A DNA stretch of 8,694 nucleotides, from positions 1 to 8,694 of the forward strand of contig CAAGJL010000281.1 of assembly GCA_900770145.1 (NCBI GenBank), in the 5' to 3' direction. Origin of the DNA: Clostridia bacterium. GTDB lineage: Bacteria > Bacillota > Clostridia > Oscillospirales > CAG-272. Within the stretch, counting starts at the first letter, position 1. Every line of letters starts with the position of its first letter. Positions 1 to 5,929 of the stretch are shown piece by piece. The notes under the pieces are model-generated. The model was not told the DNA's origin, ran no database searches, and worked only from the letters and a program-made list of their open reading frames with translations. The translations under genes and the position numbers were made by a program.

Positions 1-22
1 CAGACGTGTGCTCTTCCGATCT
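1..22. other. Illumina adapter remnant at contig end
   Basis: The first 22 bases end in GACGTGTGCTCTTCCGATCT and match the 3' end of the standard Illumina TruSeq read-2 adapter. This is from memory of the adapter sequence, but the match runs the full length. It is not genomic DNA. Real sequence starts at about position 23, and the junction should not be read as a biological boundary. Confidence 0.95.
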
Positions 23-43
23 CTGCCATACCATGTTTCAGTA
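23..43. other. short non-coding remainder after rpsD
   Basis: These 21 bases lie between the adapter and the rpsD stop codon. In related genomes rpoA (RNA polymerase alpha) usually follows rpsD here, but the stretch is too short to show its ribosome site or start. No feature is visible. Because it adjoins adapter sequence, its accuracy is uncertain. Confidence 0.5.
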
Positions 44-670
44 TTACTTGGAATACAACTCGACGATGAGCTGTTCGTTGAAGTCGAAGTCGATGTCCTC
101 ACGGGTGGGCAGAGCCACAACCTTTGCGGAACCGTTCTCCTTGTTCACTTCCAGCCATTTCGGGGAAAGCTTGTTTGCGGCACCTTCCAGCAGTGCTTTG
201 ATCTTTGCATTGTCGCGGCTGTTCTCGCTTACGGCGATCACATCACCGACTTTGACAGAGATCGAGGGGATGGTAACCTTTTTGCCGTTGAGGGTGAAGT
301 GCGCGTGCAGCACGAGCTGACGGGCTTCCTTGCGGCTCTCTGCCATACCCATACGGTAAACGGTATTGTCCAGGCGTCTTTCCAGAAGCACCAGCAGGTT
401 TTCGCCGGTCATGCCTTCCTTGCGGTCAGCCTCAGCGAAATAATTGCGGAACTGCTTCTCCAGAACGCCGTAATATCTTCTGGTCTTCTGTTTCTCACGC
501 AGCTGTGTACCGTACTCACGGACTTTCTTGTTTGCGGCGCCATGCTGACCGGGGACAGTGCTTCTGCGCTCCAGCGCGCATTTGCCGGTCGTGCAACGCT
601 CACCTTTGAGGAACAGTTTCGTGCCCTCACGGCGGCACATACGGCACGCAGGACCTGTATATCTTGCCAT
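44..670 (-). CDS. rpsD: 30S ribosomal protein S4
   Basis: S4 is a primary 16S rRNA binding protein that nucleates assembly of the 30S body and helps maintain decoding accuracy. The 208-residue product has the zinc form of the N-terminus, with cysteines at 9, 12, 26 and 31. Next comes a basic region with VPGQHG at about 39-44, then an S4 RNA-binding domain at about 97-160 containing LERRLDN and SRKEARQLV, and a typical C-terminal end, EQLIVELYSK. Length is normal for the family. The ATG is preceded by GAGGAGG with 9 bases between. It follows rpsK after 21 bases as the last gene seen. In Gammaproteobacteria S4 represses the alpha operon and in Bacillus its own leader; no S4 leader fold is evident in the 21-base gap. 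Confidence 0.97.
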   Translation of the reverse strand: MARYTGPACRMCRREGTKLFLKGERCTTGKCALERRSTVPGQHGAANKKVREYGTQLREKQKTRRYYGVLEKQFRNYFAEADRKEGMTGENLLVLLERRLDNTVYRMGMAESRKEARQLVLHAHFTLNGKKVTIPSISVKVGDVIAVSENSRDNAKIKALLEGAANKLSPKWLEVNKENGSAKVVALPTREDIDFDFNEQLIVELYSK

Positions 671-691
671 TTTTCTATACCTCCTCTGAAA

Positions 692-1084
692 TCAAACGCG
701 GCGGCGCTTCGGCGGGCGGCAACCGTTGTGGGGGATCGGGGTAACGTCCTTGATCATGGTGACCTGAAGACCAACCGTCTCCAGCGCACGGATCGCGGAT
801 TCACGCCCGGAACCGGGACCTTTTACATAAACCTCAACGGTTTTGAGTCCATGCTCCATTGCGGCGCGTGCAGCCTGCTCAGCAGCGGACTGTGCGGCAA
901 AGGGAGTGGATTTACGGGAACCTTTGAAGCCAAGTTCACCGGCGGATGCCCAGGAAATTGCGTTGCCCTGCGTATCGGTCACAGTGATGATGGTATTATT
1001 GAAGGTTGCGCTGATATGCACCGCGCCCTTTTCAATATTTTTGCGTTCGCGGCGTTTCTTCACGACTTTCTTTACATTAGCCAT
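692..1084 (-). CDS. rpsK: 30S ribosomal protein S11
   Basis: S11 sits on the 30S platform, binds 16S rRNA together with S6 and S18, and lines the mRNA exit region. The 130-residue product shows the conserved core: HISATFNNTIITVTD at about 23-37, then a Ser/Ala-rich helix with SAAEQAARAAME at about 66-77. These are followed by VKGPGSGRESAIRAL at about 87-101 and the signature DVTPIPHNGCRPPKRRRV at the C-terminus. The N-terminus is strongly basic. AGGAG overlaps the upstream rpsM stop and lies about 10 bases before the ATG, so the two genes are likely translationally coupled. Length and sequence are ordinary for Firmicutes. Confidence 0.97.
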   Translation of the reverse strand: MANVKKVVKKRRERKNIEKGAVHISATFNNTIITVTDTQGNAISWASAGELGFKGSRKSTPFAAQSAAEQAARAAMEHGLKTVEVYVKGPGSGRESAIRALETVGLQVTMIKDVTPIPHNGCRPPKRRRV

Positions 1085-1099
1085 TCTGTTGCCACTCCT

Positions 1100-1468
1100 T
1101 TACTTCTTCTTGTTAGCAATCGTCTTAGCGGGACCTTTGCGGGTTCTCGCGTTGGTTTTGGTTCTCTGACCTCTGACAGGCAGACCTTTTCTGTGGCGGA
1201 TCCCGCGGTAGCAGTTGATCTCGACCATGCGCTTGATGTTCAGTGCGACATCACGGCGCAGGTCCCCCTCTACGTGGTAAGAGTTTTCAATCTCGTCACG
1301 GAGTTTCGCAACCTCTTCCTCGGTCAGGTCTTTTGCGCGGGTATCGGGATTGATCCCGGTTTTCGCAAGAATGTCATTGGCGCTCTTACGACCGATGCCG
1401 TAAATATAAGTCAGCGCGATTTCCACTCTTTTCTGGTTGGGAATATCAACACCAGCAATACGAGCCAT
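1100..1468 (-). CDS. rpsM: 30S ribosomal protein S13
   Basis: S13 is in the head of the small subunit, contacts the large subunit through the B1 bridges, and touches the P-site tRNA with its tail. The 122-residue product begins MARIAGVDIPNQKR and has the helix-two-turn-helix segment around YIYGIGRKSANDIL (21-34). It also has the conserved RRDVALNIKRMVEINCYRGIR stretch (about 71-91). The strongly basic tail from RGQRTKTNARTRKG onward is present in full. GAGGTG lies 9 bases before the ATG. It follows rpmJ after 31 bases and precedes rpsK by 15 bases. This is the normal alpha-operon order, and nothing about the gene is unusual. Confidence 0.97.
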   Translation of the reverse strand: MARIAGVDIPNQKRVEIALTYIYGIGRKSANDILAKTGINPDTRAKDLTEEEVAKLRDEIENSYHVEGDLRRDVALNIKRMVEINCYRGIRHRKGLPVRGQRTKTNARTRKGPAKTIANKKK

Positions 1469-1499
1469 TTCTCAATTCACCTCTTTCTTGTGTTTGGGA

Positions 1500-1613
1500 T
1501 TAACCCTGTCTCTGCTTGTGCTTCGGATTCTCGCAGATGACCATTACGCGGCCGTTTCTTTTGATAATCTTGCACTTCTCACAGATTTTTTTCACGGATG
1601 GTTTCACCTTCAT
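1500..1613 (-). CDS. rpmJ: 50S ribosomal protein L36
   Basis: L36 is the smallest 50S protein. It binds 23S rRNA near the base of the L7/L12 stalk and stabilises folding there. The 37-residue reading frame starts MKVKPSVKKICEKCK and ends NPKHKQRQG. Cys11, Cys14, Cys27 and His32 form the C-x2-C-x12-C-x4-H zinc ribbon of the zinc-binding form. Length is exactly that of the family. Its ribosome site is weaker than its neighbours': AGGA lies 13 bases before the ATG, with a GGTAGAG stretch nearer. It sits 45 bases after infA and 31 bases before rpsM, its usual place at the head of the alpha operon. Confidence 0.95.
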   Translation of the reverse strand: MKVKPSVKKICEKCKIIKRNGRVMVICENPKHKQRQG

Positions 1614-1643
1614 TTGTCTCTACCATTCCTTTCTTCATAATGT

Positions 1644-1658
1644 GAGCCTTGCGGTCTC
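1644..1658 (-). promoter_or_regulatory. small GCAA-loop hairpin after infA
   Basis: Immediately after the infA stop the transcript can fold GAG-A-CC-GCAA-GG-CTC: five base pairs, one bulged A and a GNRA tetraloop. No run of U follows, so it is not a Rho-independent terminator. It may be a minor mRNA structure between infA and rpmJ, or chance; the stem is short. Confidence 0.3.
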
Positions 1659-1877
1659 TTATTTCGCACGCCAGGTGATGCGCCCCTTGGTCAGGTCATA
1701 GACCGACACCTCAATGGTCACACGGTCACCGGGCAAGATCCGGATATAGTTCATACGCAGCTTCCCGGAAATATGAGCGGTCACAATGTGCCCGTTCGGG
1801 AGCTTCACCTTGAAGGTCGCGTTCGGAAGTGCTTCCAGTACCACGCCTTCAAATTCAATCACGTCATCCTTTGGCAG
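1659..1877 (-). CDS. infA: translation initiation factor IF-1, apparent CUG start
   Basis: IF-1 binds the A site of the 30S subunit during initiation and works with IF-2 and IF-3. The product is one OB-fold: VIEFEGVVLEALPNATFKVK, then NGHIVTAHISGKLRMNYIRI, then LPGDRVTIEVSVYDLTKGRI, ending TWRAK. The first ATG or GTG in frame that could serve is a GTG at 1862. It would remove five conserved N-terminal residues and lies 22 bases from the AGGAGGG site. Starting instead at CTG 1877, seven bases after GGAGG, gives 72 residues beginning (M)PKDDVIEFEG, exactly the family length and pattern. I therefore place the start at this CTG. An ATT at 1880 is a less well spaced alternative. map ends 33 bases upstream. 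Confidence 0.9.
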   Translation of the reverse strand: MPKDDVIEFEGVVLEALPNATFKVKLPNGHIVTAHISGKLRMNYIRILPGDRVTIEVSVYDLTKGRITWRAK

Positions 1878-1883
1878 AATAAT

Positions 1884-1890
1884 CCCTCCT
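1884..1890 (-). promoter_or_regulatory. Shine-Dalgarno site deciding the infA start
   Basis: AGGAGGG on the minus strand, near-perfect against the 16S rRNA tail. The spacing from GGAGG is 7 bases to CTG 1877, 4 bases to ATT 1880 and 22 bases to GTG 1862. Neighbouring genes use 7-9 bases, so the CTG is favoured. An ATG upstream at 1897 has only a weak site and its frame closes after 12 codons. Confidence 0.75.
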
Positions 1891-1910
1891 TTGCCATGGT
1901 TTGCGAGCCT

Positions 1911-2672
1911 TCATTTTCCTGCCTCTGCTTCGGTCAGGATAATCACGCCGTTATCGGTCAGCGCCACGGTGTTTTCGTAGTGCGCCGACAGTTTATGATC
2001 CAATGTTTTCACCGTCCAGCCGTCATCCAGCTCTTTGACTTCGTAAGTGCCGACGTTGACCATCGGCTCAATCGCAATCACCAAACCTGCGCAAAGCCGC
2101 GGTCCGCGACCCGGCGTGCCGTAGTTCGGCACATCGGGTGCCTCGTGCACCTCATGCCCGACCCCGTGACCGACATACCGCCGTACCGTGGAAAAGCCCT
2201 GCGAGCGGACGTAACCGTCCACCGCGGCGCCGATGTCGCCGATGCGGTTTCCGATCTGCACAGCCGCAAGCCCCTCATAGAAGCTTTGCTTCGTTGCCGC
2301 AATCAGGCGTTCCGCCTCTGCGCTGATTTTTCCGACCGGGAACGTTCTTGCGCTGTCGCCATGGTAGCCCTTATAATGCGCCCCCACGTCAACTTTGACA
2401 ATATCTCCCTCCCGGAGAATCCGGTGTGCGGAGGGGATCCCGTGGATAACCTCATCGTTGATACTAATGCAGGCGGCTCCGGGAAACCCGTAAAGTCCTA
2501 AGAAGGAGGGGGTGGCACCCTGTTTCTCGATATAGTGACGAATCGCATGGTCAAGTTCCAGCGTGCTGATCCCCTCGCGGATGTGCTCACGGGCGACAAG
2601 CAATGCCTCGCCCGTGATGCGCCCCGCATCCTTCATGGCTTCGATCTGTAATGCGTTTTTAATTGGAATCAT
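1911..2672 (-). CDS. map: methionine aminopeptidase, type I
   Basis: This cytoplasmic metallo-enzyme removes the initiator methionine from new proteins whose second residue is small. The 253-residue product is a complete pita-bread fold enzyme. The five metal ligands are visible at Asp95 (VKVDVG), Asp106 (HGDSART), His169 (VGHGVGHEVHE), Glu202 (AIEPM) and Glu233 (HYENTV). His77 (VIHGIP) is the substrate-binding histidine. Spacing matches E. coli MetAP almost residue for residue. It lacks the N-terminal zinc finger/linker of eukaryotic and some actinobacterial enzymes. It starts three bases after the adk stop, with no convincing ribosome site just upstream, so translation is probably coupled to adk. 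No KOW-domain gene lies between map and infA, unlike B. subtilis. Confidence 0.96.
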   Translation of the reverse strand: MIPIKNALQIEAMKDAGRITGEALLVAREHIREGISTLELDHAIRHYIEKQGATPSFLGLYGFPGAACISINDEVIHGIPSAHRILREGDIVKVDVGAHYKGYHGDSARTFPVGKISAEAERLIAATKQSFYEGLAAVQIGNRIGDIGAAVDGYVRSQGFSTVRRYVGHGVGHEVHEAPDVPNYGTPGRGPRLCAGLVIAIEPMVNVGTYEVKELDDGWTVKTLDHKLSAHYENTVALTDNGVIILTEAEAGK

Positions 2673-2675
2673 AAA

Positions 2676-3308
2676 TCAGAACCGGCTCAGCGCCTCAAAA
2701 GTGAGCCGCGTGGTGTCTGCCACCTCTTCCTGCCCTTCTACCGTAATCAGAAGACCCTTTTTGGCGTAATACTCCTTGAGGGGTTCGGTCTGTGTGTGGT
2801 AGGTGGCAAGGCGGTTCTGAACGGTTTCCGGCGCGTCGTCCTTACGGATGTAAGTCTGTGCGCCGCATTTGTCGCAAATCCCTTCGGTTTTGGAAGGTTT
2901 ATACTCGGTATGGTAGGAGGCGCCGCAAGCGCAGACGCGCCGCCCACTCATCCGTTTGACGATTTTTTCATCCGGCACTTCAATGGAAAGCACGGCGTCG
3001 ATCCGCACGCCCATCTGATCCAGTGCTTCTGCCTGCGGGATGGAACGGGGAAACCCGTCCAGGATAAATCCGTTCTTGCAGGCGTCGGATGTGAGATATT
3101 CCTTGATGATCCCGATCACGATCTCATCCGGCACCAGTTTGCCCTCATCAATATAGGACTTCGCCGTTTTGCCAAGCTCGGTACCCTCTTTGATGGCGGC
3201 GCGCAGAATGTCACCGGTCGAAATCGCGGGGATGCCCCACTTCTCTGAGATTTTCTCGGACTGCGTGCCTTTGCCCGCGCCCGGAGCGCCCATCAGAATT
3301 AAATTCAT
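2676..3308 (-). CDS. adk: adenylate kinase, cysteine-bearing LID
   Basis: The enzyme interconverts ATP + AMP and two ADP in the cytoplasm. The 210-residue product has the P-loop GAPGAGKGT at 7-15, the AMP-binding segment STGDILR around 30-36, DGFPRS at 84-89, and RKDDAPETVQNRL at about 155-167 with the catalytic arginines. The LID spans about 121-157 and carries cysteines at 126, 128, 145 and 148, as in Gram-positive enzymes that bind a structural zinc. The first pair is C-x-C, where C-x2-C is usual in the enzymes I know, so one residue is missing. The ATG follows GGAGG by 5 bases, 24 bases after secY. The secY-adk-map order is typical of Firmicutes. Confidence 0.96.
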   Translation of the reverse strand: MNLILMGAPGAGKGTQSEKISEKWGIPAISTGDILRAAIKEGTELGKTAKSYIDEGKLVPDEIVIGIIKEYLTSDACKNGFILDGFPRSIPQAEALDQMGVRIDAVLSIEVPDEKIVKRMSGRRVCACGASYHTEYKPSKTEGICDKCGAQTYIRKDDAPETVQNRLATYHTQTEPLKEYYAKKGLLITVEGQEEVADTTRLTFEALSRF

Positions 3309-3332
3309 AGAATCCTCCAGTGAGTTTGGAAA

Positions 3333-4730
3333 TCAACCAAGGAAGCCTTTGTTTGCACGCAGGCTGAGTTGTGCTTCCAGGTCGCGGATTGTTTCCAGCA
3401 CCACACCGACCACGATCAGCAGCGAGGAGCCGCCGAACGTCAGGTTGCCGAGTGCGGAAAGCACCGTGCTGGTGCTGCCGGTCGCGCCCTTGACCGCGCT
3501 GACAATCACGGTCACCAGCATCGGCAAACCTGCCACGATGCAAAGGAAGAACGCGCCGATCAGCGTGATCCGTTTCAGGATCTTATTGATATACTGCACC
3601 ATGGAACGACCGGGGCGAATGCCGGGGATCGAACCGCCGTTGCTGGTAATGTTGTTTGCCACTTCCACGGGATTGAACGAAATCATAATGTAGAAGTAAG
3701 AGAACGCCACAATCAGCACCAGATATACCACAAGGTACTCCCAGGTGTCGGTATTGAAGAAGTTGTCTACAAATTTGTAGAACCAGTTCTCCTTGTTGCT
3801 CATAAACGCGATAATCGTTGCAGGAATCGAAACGATCGAGGAAGCGAAGATGATCGGCATCACGCCGGACATATTCAGCTTGATCGGCAGATTCGTGGAC
3901 TGCCCGCCGTACATTTTACGGCCGACCACGCGTTTTGCGTACTGAATCGGGATCCGGCGCTCGGAATTGGTGACCCAAACCACGAACGCGACAATGCCAA
4001 TCATCGCCGCCACGATCACCAGAGAGATCGCAACGCCAATGAACACATTTGCCACCGCCTGATCCTTGATAAACGTGCCGCGGATGACACCGTACCAAAG
4101 GGACTGTGCCATGCTGGGCAAGCGGGAAACGATGTTTGCAAGAAGGATGATAGAGATACCGTTGCCGATGCCCTTATCATTGATCATCTCGGAGAGCCAC
4201 ATCACAAGGGCAGCACCCGCGCAGAACGCGGCGTTGATGACCACCATTGCAAACCAGTTGGTGTAGGATTCTTCCACGCCGCTGGCGTTGATGCGGGTTG
4301 CGTTTTTGATCAGCCAGCCGTTGTTTTTCAGCAACATACTGTAACCAAAACTGGTGATCAGCGCAAGGCCCACCGTAACGTAGCGGGTGATCGCATTGAT
4401 TTTCTTCTGTCCGTTTGCGCCGTCCTTTGCCAGTCTCTCCAGGGGAGGAATGGCAATCGTCAGCAGCTGAATCACGATCGATGCCGTGATGTAAGGGCTG
4501 ACAGACAGAGCGAAGAGCGTTGCGTACTGCATCGCGCCGCCGGAGAGAATGCTCATCAGTCCGAGAACCGAAGAGCCGTAGTAAGAGTTGAACTGCGATG
4601 CAATGTCACTGCTGACATAAGGCACGCAAATGCACGCGCCAAGGCGGTAAAGGAGGACGATAAACAGGGTGAAGAGCATCTTCTTTTGGAGTTCCGGTGT
4701 CTTCCACGCATTTTTTAACGTCTTAAACAT
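3333..4730 (-). CDS. secY: preprotein translocase channel subunit SecY
   Basis: SecY is the pore of the SecYEG translocon in the cytoplasmic membrane; it passes unfolded proteins across or sideways into the bilayer. The 465-residue product shows ten hydrophobic segments, roughly at 18-38, 72-95, 115-134, 158-178, 188-206, 228-252, 288-310, 331-351, 388-410 and 428-448. Between segments 6 and 7 is the cytoplasmic loop with ERRIPIQYAKRVVGRKMYGG (257-276). Between 8 and 9 is SFNPVEVANN...GGSIPGIRPG (351-374), which contacts SecA and ribosomes. The protein ends NKGFLG. Its ribosome site AGGAGG is inside the last codons of rplO, only 2 bases separate the two genes, and coupling is likely. Slightly longer than the B. 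subtilis protein. Confidence 0.97.
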   Translation of the reverse strand: MFKTLKNAWKTPELQKKMLFTLFIVLLYRLGACICVPYVSSDIASQFNSYYGSSVLGLMSILSGGAMQYATLFALSVSPYITASIVIQLLTIAIPPLERLAKDGANGQKKINAITRYVTVGLALITSFGYSMLLKNNGWLIKNATRINASGVEESYTNWFAMVVINAAFCAGAALVMWLSEMINDKGIGNGISIILLANIVSRLPSMAQSLWYGVIRGTFIKDQAVANVFIGVAISLVIVAAMIGIVAFVVWVTNSERRIPIQYAKRVVGRKMYGGQSTNLPIKLNMSGVMPIIFASSIVSIPATIIAFMSNKENWFYKFVDNFFNTDTWEYLVVYLVLIVAFSYFYIMISFNPVEVANNITSNGGSIPGIRPGRSMVQYINKILKRITLIGAFFLCIVAGLPMLVTVIVSAVKGATGSTSTVLSALGNLTFGGSSLLIVVGVVLETIRDLEAQLSLRANKGFLG

Positions 4731-4732
4731 CC

Positions 4733-5173
4733 TTACACCTCCTCAGTCTTTCCACCTGCTGCCTCGATCTTTTCCTTTGCGGTAGCCGAAAAGACGTTTG
4801 CTTTTACGGTTAATTTCTTGGTCAGCTCACCGTTGCCGAGGACTTTCAGACCGTCGTTCGCTTTGCGGACGATCTTCTTGGCAAGCAGTGCGTCGAGATC
4901 GACAACCGCGCCATCCTCAAATCTGTTGAGCGCCTCTACATTGACAACCGCGTATACAGTGGCGAATTTGTTGTGGAAGCCGCGTTTCGGCAGTTTGCGG
5001 TACAGCGGGAGCTGACCGCCCTCAAAACCGGGGCGTACACCGCCTCCGGAACGGGCGTTCTGACCCTTGTGACCTTTGCCTGCGGTCTTTCCGTTGCCGG
5101 AGCCGACACCGCGACCTTTGCGCCATGCGGCTTTTGCAGACCCTTCTGCGGGAGAAAGTTCATGGAGTTTCAT
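4733..5173 (-). CDS. rplO: 50S ribosomal protein L15
   Basis: L15 is a late-assembling 50S protein that threads a long extension through 23S rRNA. The 146-residue product starts MKLHELSPAEGSAKA and has the glycine- and lysine-rich extended arm GRGVGSGNGKTAGKGHKGQ at about 20-38. It continues with GGVRPGFEGGQLPLYRKLPKRGF (about 44-66) and a globular C-terminal half ending in the Ala/Gly-rich SATAKEKIEAAGGKTEEV. This is full length for the family. AAGGAGG lies 9 bases before the ATG, overlapping the rpmD stop. Its last codons, GAG GAG GTG, double as the secY ribosome site, which ties expression of the two proteins together. Confidence 0.96.
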   Translation of the reverse strand: MKLHELSPAEGSAKAAWRKGRGVGSGNGKTAGKGHKGQNARSGGGVRPGFEGGQLPLYRKLPKRGFHNKFATVYAVVNVEALNRFEDGAVVDLDALLAKKIVRKANDGLKVLGNGELTKKLTVKANVFSATAKEKIEAAGGKTEEV

Positions 5174-5187
5174 CGTTCTATCCTCCT

Positions 5188-5361
5188 TTACGCGTTTTCT
5201 ACCTTAACAAGGTGAGAAATCACTTTCACCTTGCCGGCAAGAACGGCGTTGTCCTCATGAATGATGAAATCGCCGATTTTGTTCAGTCCCAGGGACTTTG
5301 CGGTAGCTTTCTGGTTCGGAAGCGCGCCGATGGTGCTCTTGACAAGCGTTACTTTTTTCAT
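5188..5361 (-). CDS. rpmD: 50S ribosomal protein L30
   Basis: L30 is a small 50S protein that binds 23S rRNA. The 57-residue frame reads MKKVTLVKSTIGALPNQKAT at the start, then AKSLGLNKIGDFIIHEDNAV, and ends GKVKVISHLVKVENA. This matches the bacterial L30 pattern of an N-terminal beta strand, an LGL-K-I helix-turn, and the closing SHLVKVE motif. Length is normal for the short bacterial form. The site AAGGAGGG begins right at the rpsE stop, and 12 bases separate the genes. Between rpsE and rplO is its expected spc-operon position. Confidence 0.95.
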   Translation of the reverse strand: MKKVTLVKSTIGALPNQKATAKSLGLNKIGDFIIHEDNAVLAGKVKVISHLVKVENA

Positions 5362-5373
5362 CGTGACCCCTCC

Positions 5374-5877
5374 TTAACCCTTAATCTGCTCAACGCTGAT
5401 TTCGCGGATCTTTGCCACTTCCTCAGCGGTGCGCAGGGATTTCAGCCCCTCAACGGTCGCTTTGACCACGTTTGCGGGGTTGTTGGAGCGCAGGCACTTC
5501 GCACGGATGTTCTTGATGCCTGCCAGTTCCAGAATGAAACGGACTCCGCCGCCGGCGATGATACCGGTACCGGGCGCGGCGGGCTTCAAAAGCACCTTGC
5601 CGGCGCCGAACTCACCGATTACCTCGTGCGGAATGGTCGTCCCTTTCAGGGAAACCGTAATCATATTCTTCTTTGCGTCCTCAATGCCCTTGCGGATTGC
5701 TTCCGGCACCTCAGCCGCTTTGCCGAGCCCTACACCGATGTGACCCTTACCGTCGCCCACTGCCATGATAGCGGCAAACCGAGCGATACGGCCACCTTTC
5801 ACGGTCTTGGAAACACGGTTGAGAGAGATCAGTTGCTCTCTGTACTCCTGCTCAGCAGGATTCTGTCTGTAAGCCAT
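5374..5877 (-). CDS. rpsE: 30S ribosomal protein S5
   Basis: S5 is near the mRNA entry site of the 30S subunit and affects decoding fidelity and helicase action. The 167-residue product carries the N-terminal double-stranded RNA-binding domain, with RVSKTVKGGRIARFAAIMAV at 21-40 followed by GDGKGHIGVG. The KGGR loop is where spectinomycin resistance changes are known in other species, and it looks wild type. The C-terminal domain contains APGTGIIAGGGVRFILELAG at about 101-120 and NIRAKCLRSNNPANVVKAT at 123-141. Arg130 is at a spot where E. coli S5 has glycine; this is probably a lineage trait. AGGAGG lies 7 bases before the ATG, and a 52-base gap with an inverted repeat separates it from rplR. 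Confidence 0.97.
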   Translation of the reverse strand: MAYRQNPAEQEYREQLISLNRVSKTVKGGRIARFAAIMAVGDGKGHIGVGLGKAAEVPEAIRKGIEDAKKNMITVSLKGTTIPHEVIGEFGAGKVLLKPAAPGTGIIAGGGVRFILELAGIKNIRAKCLRSNNPANVVKATVEGLKSLRTAEEVAKIREISVEQIKG

Positions 5878-5895
5878 GTTTTTTCCTCCTCAATT

Positions 5896-5914
5896 TGTTC
5901 AACAATGTTGAACA
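5896..5914 (-). repeat. perfect inverted repeat ahead of rpsE
   Basis: Within the 52-base rplR-rpsE gap, TGTTCAAC and GTTGAACA form an 8-base perfect inverted repeat around a 3-base spacer (ATT in the transcript). As RNA this gives a small hairpin ending just before the rpsE ribosome site. As DNA it could be a protein-binding dyad. There is no U-run, so it is not an intrinsic terminator. No known binding protein is assigned. Confidence 0.6.
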
Positions 5915-5929
5915 GTGTACAAACCGGAC

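Noticed and set aside
21..349. The 12-base string CTCTGCCATACC at 21-32 and again at 338-349
   Set aside because: Two of the bases belong to the adapter. The remaining 10-base match, with no further similarity, is most simply chance.
8..1540. A 510-codon open frame on the plus strand, antisense to rpsD, rpsK and rpsM
   Set aside because: It begins inside the adapter, has no ribosome site and mirrors the codon bias of three certain genes on the other strand. Its translation has no domain-like features I recognise.
3369..4718. A 449-codon plus-strand open frame antisense to secY
   Set aside because: It covers secY almost exactly and is rich in His, Asp and Arg, as expected from the complement of hydrophobic codons. 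It is a shadow.
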